NCBI GenBank assembly: GCA_013396635.1
Contig: WBMW01004867.1
Location: forward strand, 726,373 to 790,372
DNA: 64,000 nucleotides
Source: Penelope pileata
Lineage: Eukaryota; Chordata; Aves; Galliformes; Cracidae
Reading direction: 5' to 3'
Position 1 is the stretch's first letter. Each line of letters opens with the position of its first letter. Both the position numbers and the translations under genes were made by a program. Positions 55,871 through 64,000 of this stretch are shown piece after piece. The notes beneath the pieces were generated by a model. The model saw only the letters and a program-made list of their open reading frames with translations, did no database searches and was not told the origin of the DNA.

Positions 55871-58800
55871 ATTTTCTTTGATGCTGCTGTGAAGCTGACT
55901 CCCTGGCCTGTTGTTCTGCTTTAGCGAGGAGGATCTGAGGCAGTATAACGATAGGTTTTGTCATGCTATTATGTTTCCAAATGTAATAATTTATTGAAAG
56001 GGATGCATAACCATCATTTTAAATATGCTGAGATGGTGAACTTTCAACTTTTGCAGTATGTACAATACTTCAAAAAAATATGTCTGTTTCCAGTTTGCAT
56101 GATCACGTTTAAATGACCACTACCAAGTCTCTAAGCAAGAACAATCCTTGGAATGAGCTTTTTTGTTTGAAATGTAAGTCTGCTTTCAACAGTGAGGCAT
56201 ATATTAATGCTTTCTAGACATAGGTGGTGGATTGACTTGTGTAATGAGCTGGGAGTCATGACAAAACTTTTTATAATCCTACCTTTGTAATGGAAATGAA
56301 GAAGTATTAAACAGACGCATTTCTATTGTTCTATTTGTTTTGTTTAACCACATGCATTCTTAGTCAACCATTGACTTTATGGATAACTGGCAAAATGTAA
56401 AAAACAAATAGGAAAAGTGAATGTTTGCCCTGCAGTTTGATGTAGGATAATGTATACCATGACAAAAATGATATTCTAGAAGCTCCTTATCCTTTTTGGC
56501 CCCATTAGACAGCAAATAACTTGATTCCTACTTAAACAGGAATCCCATCTGCTCTGTATTTTTTACTGAAAGTAAATATGTGAAAATGTTTTGTCAGATA
56601 ATGGAAAAAAAGGATAGCAAGTAGGATTACATTGCTAATAAAATTATAGACATAGACCTTTTTTTAAAGTACTGCCATGAGCATATGAATTCCCTATGTT
56701 GCCTCAGTGCAAAATTATACCCTCCAGAATGTTCACTATACTTGGACGGCAATGAACTGCACCTTGCGTTGATAGCTGAAAACATTATCTAGACGGATGG
56801 AAAGTCAAAAGATGCTGCATTGAGAGGGTATAACATTTCTATCAACCTGATTTCTCTTAGTGGAGATTTGTGAATTGCCCCTTCCATTCCCTTCTTCACC
56901 TTGAAAAAACCCTGTTATACACAGGGTAATCTCAGCAAAGATCTGTGTGAATGTTTCTTTTTCCTTCTTTCTGTCTGTTGGCCTTCTTGCATTGCCTGCA
57001 CATGTAGTCTTCATCTCACTCCTCTTGCTCATTTTTAGGAGAGAAATGGGGAGTTCTGTCTCCTTGGTCTTCTCATTTTTTCCTGCTTTCAATAAAAATG
57101 AAAACATCGTTGCTTAACTTTTCCGTCAGCCCAGTGTCCCCCACATCCCTTTAGGCGAGTCCTTCATAGAGCTGTATGGCCTCAGTAATATGGCATTCAT
57201 TGTTTACTGCTGCTGAGAGGTAATGATTTCAGAAGATGCTGTAATGGAAACATTTGCAATTCTAGACCACGTATTCTATAAAACCAAATGACTTTGTGGT
57301 ACTTCAAAGTTTTTTTTTAGGGTAGCCTCAAGAGAAAAAAATTTAAAGCGTGATGTTGTTCCGTCTATACTGCACAACAGAATTGTCACCTCCCAAGAGC
57401 AGTGACGAAGGCTGATGCTGAAGAGTCACATTGTGTCTTGACATAATGGACAGTCCCACCACACACTCTGTTCTCTCCCCCTTTGCTCTGTCTTTCCTCC
57501 CCATCTGAGTCACATAAGTGTTTTTAAATGTCTTTCAGTGAGTCATACAGTATTGCTGATGGATACTTTTGCTAATTCTGTCCCTACTTTAATGTCACTA
57601 TGTACAGAGTCTCTTTGCTGCCTAAAAGCTACCATTTCATTTGGTCATCCACTTGACACCTTTAAAATAACAACCTGCTTTCCTTAAACTTTCCTCTTTT
57701 TTTTTCCCATCATAGTAATGTCAAAACCTCAAGCTTTTGTTTGTATTCTGAACTGTCAGTTTGAATTTTTAAATCCCTTTTCAAAAATGGATCAGACTGA
57801 GCCTTACATTGGCTGCATACCTCCTCACACCTTCTGGCAAGCATCAGCAGCCAAGAATTCCACTCTGTTGTGGCTTATTGCTTGGCTGAAAAAGAATCTA
57901 AATGCACACAGGAAATTTAATGTGGTGGAAGTGAGAAGACGGAAAGGTTTGAAGGTTGGAAACAAATGCAAAGAATTCGTATACAAGCAGCAGCTGGAAT
58001 GCATGAGTACAAAGTGTTCCTCAGAGCTGGAAAATGTAGGCCTGCCAGAGCAGCCACAGTTTTTAAACAGTGAACTAATTTTGTGATGATAGCATTCACA
58101 AAATTCCTAATCCAGTGGTTTCATTCAGTCTGTAAGTGAAGAAGACAAAAGCCTGAAGACATTGTGCATATGGAAGGGAGACTAAACTGACAGATGCCAA
58201 AAATCGATAGGGAAATACTATCAGCTTTGCAGGCAAAAAGCTAGGTGGGAAAATCCTGTTTTAGGCACTTGGATGGGTAAGACAGAATTCTGGAAAAAAT
58301 GTGGGAGAGAGCTGAAAATATGATTTGTTTGAATGCTATGTTGAAGCATATTGTATTGGCATTACAAGATGTGTTTAGGCATTAAAATGAAAAGAGCAGA
58401 GGAATGAACATAGTTTGTCTTCATTTTTTTTCCTAGTAATTACTTTTTCTGGAGTAACGTTTTAATGCTAAAAGCACCTAAGCACTCTTTGTGCCAATAA
58501 ATGTACTTAGAAGCACAATTTAAACAAAAAAAAATATTAGTTCCTTCCTCATTCAAAATATTGGGATACGTAAAATATGGAGTGAAAAATATTGCTTGCT
58601 TCATAGCTTTTGAAACTTCTAAGTTTGAAAACCGGAACAGATGCAGTTCAAATGCAGTGGAGTGACTCAGTGAGCAGTGCATCACCATCTAAACACTAAA
58701 ATCATTCTTCTAGGTGCCGTAGAGACAAGTCACTGCCGAGACAGGTTGAATTTTTTTGTGGTATTGAGATGTGAACATTAAAAACAAGAATTCTTTGTAT

Positions 58801-60282
58801 TGTAAGTGAACTACAAGCATTCTTAATACCTTTAATTGCTGTCTGCTCTGCTGTTCTTACATGCAGTTTTTCTGTTGGTAGAGTAAGTATTTTGGCCAAA
58901 GGTGCACTTCGATATAACTAGTTTTCAAACAGTTCCAGAGGTAGTATAACAAGATTAGTTCTGCTGGATTTACTTGGTCTATAAATGTGTCTTGAAAACA
59001 ACTTTTTTTCTTTTTCTTTGCAAGATATTGTCCCAGTGATGTATTCAGATTTGAGTTCATTTTTTTTCAGCTGCTTTCCAAGCACCTAATGGAAAGATAT
59101 GCTGTACAAAAATCTCTGAAGACAACAATTACATACCATTTACACTGATCCAACTCTCAAATTCTGTGTTTTCTTCTTAAAAAATTTTCCATCTGTAATT
59201 TAACATGGTTGGGACATTTAATAACTTTCTTTGTCTGGCACTATGATCTTAAGAACTTTCTCAAGTTTACAAAATGTGAAATGAAAAGTGATACAGAGCT
59301 GTGCAATCCACTCAATAAGTTTGTGGATTTCTGTCTGTGTTTTAAACCAGTATCATCATGAAATTTGAAGAAATATTTTTGATTCCTGAGTAATGAAATA
59401 TGGTCTTCATAATCTCATAAAGACTTACAGAGTTGGTAAATCGACAGAAACATTGGTATTGGAACAAATAGTACAGAGGATGCCTAGAGGCAACTGTTCA
59501 TCCTACAGGATAAGCAGGAGGATTTCATCAGAGGATGAAAGAGGATTTCAAAACAGAAGATGAAATGAGGAAGAAATAAATAGGCGCAGGACTACTATTA
59601 ACTATTAGAAACAGCATTCATATTTCCTCATTACTTTGGCTGCCAGCAAAACATGCAGTGTTTGTAGTGGTTGTGATGAAGTTAGTACATGTAGAAAGGA
59701 CTCAGGTACAAGTAGCAGATGCTACATAGGAATATGTTTTTCAGGCAGCAGAAGTGACAAGGTTAGGAAAACAAAATTGTAGCAATATTAACATCAGCTA
59801 TGCTAAGACAACATTTTCAGACTCTTCTTACCACTGCTGTTGAGAGTGCCACAATCTCTGTGCCACAATTTTGATTGTGTTGCACACTTTCGTTTGAGGC
59901 AGGCTTACCTCCATGATCAAAAGAGGAGTTTCCATGCTTCTTTCTGAAATCCAATCATACAATTCAGCTGTACTCCTCACCAAGAACCCATCACATGACA
60001 GAATCAATCGGTTATTTTATTTACTTTTATGAAAAGTGCCAGTTCTTATGGTCAAGCAGAAATTTTGACAAAAAAAAGTGAATACATGAGTTTTAACCCC
60101 CTCAAAGCATATACCCTTTTCTATATCTCCAAAAATAAACAGATAGCAATACATTTTTACACGTTTGCACCATCACAAAGGCTCGCCCAGTTTCAGTGCT
60201 CTTACATTTTACCATCATTTTCCATCAATGTTGTTTAAATCGCGAAAAGAGAAAGATGTGACTGGTTTGTAGCCAGTATACT

Positions 60283-60405
60283 AGAACAGAACCAAAGAAC
60301 CACTTAGGTTGAAAGGGGCTCATGGAGCTCAGCTGGTCCAACATCCTGCTAAATGTAGGGCCAGCTTCAAAGTGGGATCAATTGCTCAGTCATCACAGAG
60401 TTGAA
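60283..60405 (-). mobile_element. CR1 LINE remnant in ITGBL1 intron 2
   Basis: CACTTAGGTTGAAAGGGGCT and GCTGGTCCAACATCCTGCTA follow the CR1 3' end in reverse. The terminal repeat is degraded. Confidence 0.7.
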
Positions 60406-62323
60406 GTCAAAACATGCCTATGTGTTAGGCTAAAAAGACTCAAAAGAAGTACAAATGAACTTCTGCTGAAATAGTGCTTAATTTATCTGACTCATTCAAT
60501 AAAAATTAGAAGCAGTTAAAAATAATTTGTGACAGGAGGAGAAACAAGTTATGAAACCAAACTAATTTATTTTGCTATTTTCTTTATTAAAAATACTTTT
60601 GTCTTGAGAATTGTCACTTAGAGCTCTGTACTTCAAATTAGAAAAAAAGCAAACCTTGGAATAAACAGATGCAGAAGAGAAATTTTTTGTCTTGCAGCGC
60701 CTTTAAAGGAAGGGTTGTTGATTAGGCTAGTTCTGCCTATCTTACTAGCACACGGTCAGTCCATCTGTCCTAGGCTACTTTCGGTTTCTCATGTTACTCT
60801 GATCTCTCAAGCCTCTAGCAGACTTAGCTTTTTCTATTGAATATAAGCTAAATGGTTGGGTTGATTATTCCTAGGCTTCTCCATGAAGTACATGATGTAC
60901 TGTTGGGCATTTCCTGTTGGAGAACTCCAGGAAATTGATACATAATGCATGGCCCTCAGAAATTAGGGGGTAGAGACTCACGTAGTCCTACAGTTGAGCA
61001 ATTTTGAAGTTGTAGGACCTTAAACTTTCATCGGGAGAAGATAACCTGAAGGAACAAACATGCAAATTTCATCATTCAAATAAAAAACCGTGTTAGCTTT
61101 TTCTTGACACCTAGCATCACTCTATTAGTGTAGAACTCAGTCATAAAACCACTATGTGTCTCAGACTTAGTGTCTAGTGAGAGGCCATTAGTAATCAAAA
61201 GCAGTGACATGGTTTGTCATAGCTGTGTCAAGTTCTATTGTCACTGGTCACTGAAGGCTTAATGACTCCAAGACTCATGATTTCTGGGAACTTTGGCTGA
61301 AGGTTTGTTCTAGCCTTGCAAAGGCAACTGCTTTGGCATTCTTTAAATGCTAGATTAAAAATTGAAAGGTCTTGTTGCCCCAGCTTAATTTGGCTATGGG
61401 ACGGGTTAACTTGATATGTCTCATTCTCTCTTCTATACATGGGACGTAATGTCTACCATTTTTCTGTAAAAAACTATTTTAGATGGTAGTTGAAGACTTC
61501 TGCAGAGCTGTTTGGTTTTAAAAATATCAACTATATTGATTCCACATAGTCAGTCTGGGCTTGTCTTTTAAGTCTGACATCAGGAATAAAACTAACAGCA
61601 GAAAGTTAAATAAAAAACCTGCTTATGTGACCCTTTGCTCTATTCATCCATCAGCAGGGAAGTAAACAGTTTGCCTATGATTGCCTGTCTCACTTTTCTA
61701 TTACAGTCTATTTGTTCTTCCTACCCTGTAATTACTCCATTGGATCTGCTGAAATATCCTCTGATTCACATTCAAACTATTTTCGGAAACACCCCTTAAT
61801 TCTCATTTGATATTTCATTGTTCAGTAAATATGAAGAGACGCTTGAGATTTGCCTTATTATAAATTTCTGGCTATCCCTGTGTGTTTAAAGTTGTGTGAG
61901 ATTTAAGTTTGGTAGCAATTAAATACTGATTTCCTGGATAAACTGAATACCAAGAAGTGCAGGCAGCAAGAGTAGGAGGCACTGGATTGCCTCTCCCCTG
62001 CTACTAAGAAACTAAGTCGAGGCAGCCTTGCTTCAATGAGATACTCTTCTGACATTGCCTCTTCATTATGATTTCCAGTTTGATTTTTAACTTTTACTTG
62101 TAACTTTTAACTTTCTAAATCTTAGTGTTTGCATATTTTTGATTAATTTTCACTTCGTATTTGTGCCTTTCATGTAAAGAAGGGAGAGATGCTCAGGCAA
62201 TGAATAAACTTCCCCTGTTAGGAAGTCAATAGGATGATCCAAGAGAATGGCTGATTGCTTGACTGCATTGGAGGTGGTGTGCAAGTATGCAGCAAGAATG
62301 AAGCCCACCTCAGGGCATGGAGA

Positions 62324-62359
62324 AAAAGTGCTTGCTTTCTAGAAAAGTGCTTGCTTTCT
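62324..62359. repeat. 17-base direct repeat, period 19
   Basis: AAAAGTGCTTGCTTTCT occurs at 62324 and again at 62343, separated by two bases. Confidence 0.95.
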
Positions 62360-62495
62360 TGTGTATGCCTGTGATTTCCTGTGTGTAATTTAATTTGTTT
62401 ATGAGGCCAAAGAGTTTCATTCCCCATCCCCAGAGAGAAGGTGATCAATGTGGAGCCTCACAGGCCTGCTTGATGTCTCCATGCAAAATTGTAGG

Positions 62496-62530
62496 GTGCA
62501 CCTCCAGCGTGCACCTGCTGGAGGATGCAC
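62496..62530. repeat. GC-rich hairpin
   Basis: GTGCACCTCCAGC pairs with GCTGGAGG-A-TGCAC across an eight-base loop. This gives 13 pairs with a single bulged A. Confidence 0.8.
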
Positions 62531-64000
62531 GAGGACAGTGCTAGTTTTGGGACCTAAGCAAGCTGAACCAAGGAGTCTCTGCTCCCAGAAGAAGTAGAGA
62601 TGTGTTTCCAGGGCAGTACCAAAAGCCAGAGGGATGGTGGTTAGGCTTAGCCCAAGGAGACAGGATCCAGGTTTTTGGCCTAGTACACTATCTTGGTAAG
62701 CATTTAAGCCATGTAATATGGTGTATGATAGGCCCGCAAGTTGTGGGATAGATACCCAGTTCATTTTCCCCTACTAAGAAACAAAGAATTCTGTTATATG
62801 TATACAGGAATGACCATTTCAAAGCAGGATTAAGATCTCGTGTTCATTTTTAAATTCTGAGCCATGTATTCCCACTGGAAATTTAATGACTTAATGATTT
62901 TTTTTTCCTCTACTTGCCTTTACTTTCTTCTTCTTTCTCTACTATTTCTGACATATAGTGCTAACCTTGCTTTAACATTATTGAATGCATGCTGTAATTT
63001 ACTCCTGAGGATGACGGGTTGCTCCTGGGAATTTCTGTGTTTTGGTTTTTGATTTAAAAACAGAGTACTGAAAGGTTATTGGGAAAAAGTATAGCAAAAC
63101 CCTTGTCAAACCAGTCACTACTTTTACCCTTATCTTAATGTTCTTCCACAGAAAGATTTAAAAAATTATTTGAATGTAGATATGTATTGGTTGAATAACA
63201 CAATGGTACATATTTCTGAACTTTGATCAGCAAAGTAGAAATTCTATAGTGCTCCAATACTCAAAAATCCTCCTTGCTTTTAATAACAAAACAAGCAAAG
63301 AAAAAAAGATCATAATAATCTTAGAAGAAAATGATAATACTTCCAGAAGAAACAGTACTTTGGAGAAATCAACAATTTGCTTCACAGAATTATCAGTACA
63401 GGCTTTTAGACAAACAGTAATGAAAATATGCAGGTGTGAGCTTCTTATAGCACTTTTAGAAAATGTGTCAGACTGAAAAGTGTGAATAAACATTAACACA
63501 TTTTTAAAGGACTACAACAGCATTTAAAATTATTAGGAGAAAGATGTTTTTTACTTTCCTTTATTTTTTCTTGTTTTCTTGTTTTGTTCCTTCATTTTAA
63601 TAAGCACTGACATTTGATGAGCATTTAACTGTCCTCACTGCTTTTAGCCTATTGTCACAAAGTATGCTTAAAGTTCTGGCTCTACCAGCCACCCTGTTTC
63701 CTTAGAAAAGGGTTTTTTCCATCTTACTTGGGATCTATTGCCTTACTTGTTTGAGTACTAACCTTTTTACTGTGAACTTTGCATTTTAGCTACGATAATG
63801 CAAAGAATTGCATATTATGCCTCTTTTCTTTTAATTACTCAAATAAAGACCAAGAAAACTGTTTCCAGCTTAGACTTTCGGTTGTGTAAGTTGTTTTATT
63901 GAAGTTTCATTTATAATTCTTGTTATCTTATTGATAAAATTTAGGTAGCTTTTAATGTTGGTTAAGCCTTATATCAGTTGAAGGTTCCTTCCTTTTATTT

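Larger units (their letters stand above)
47229..64000 (+). other. ITGBL1: ITGBL1 intron 2 (partial)
   Basis: At least 16.8 kb. I looked for the CxCGxCxC signature of the next EGF repeat and did not see it, so the third exon is beyond the window. CR1-like fragments occur at 47.36, 55.7 and 60.3 kb, along with short tandem duplications and two splice-site-bounded open segments (see findings). Confidence 0.8.

Noticed and set aside
47300..64000. ITGBL1 exon 3 (CxCGxC signature)
   Set aside because: No cysteine-rich EGF-type exon seen on the plus strand.

Overview
This is a vertebrate, almost certainly avian (galliform, chicken-like), genomic window. The evidence is a dense scatter of CR1 LINE fragments with the typical 3' end, a Galluhop-type mariner, AT-rich introns and two recognisable orthologues of vertebrate genes. 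There are no operons, CRISPR arrays or other prokaryotic features.

The left half (1 to about 37.8 kb) is the 5' part of NALCN, the sodium leak channel, on the minus strand. A GC-rich CpG island at about 37.48-37.99 kb marks its promoter and probable non-coding exon 1. The start codon is at 29501. Four coding exons can be resolved to the base with consensus splice sites: 29394-29501, 26945-27127, 11294-11377 and 9535-9674. They encode residues 1-171 plus two bases of codon 172, that is the cytoplasmic N-terminus and segments S1-S4 of domain I. The rest of the gene lies beyond position 1. Introns are 8.1, 2.3, 15.6 and 1.6 kb, and at least 9.5 kb for the last.

The middle (about 37.9-45.5 kb) is the divergent intergenic spacer. 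It holds CR1 fragments, an internally deleted mariner, simple repeats and a 25-bp palindrome.

The right part (about 45.5-64 kb) is the 5' end of ITGBL1 (integrin subunit beta like 1) on the plus strand. Exon 1 (45752-45855) encodes a signal peptide. Exon 2 (47017-47228) encodes the first cysteine-rich integrin-type EGF repeat. The remaining 16.8 kb is intron 2, and no third exon was found. NALCN and ITGBL1 are therefore head to head with about 8 kb between their 5' ends, the same neighbour pair as on human 13q33. They do not work in one pathway: one is a neuronal membrane channel, the other a secreted matrix-type protein.

I found no clearly new biological system. The items most worth checking are a possible upstream ORF in the NALCN leader, a chimeric CR1 with an internal duplication of diverged copies, a full CRE beside the NALCN island, a 25-bp palindrome between the genes, and a splice-site-bounded open segment in ITGBL1 intron 2.
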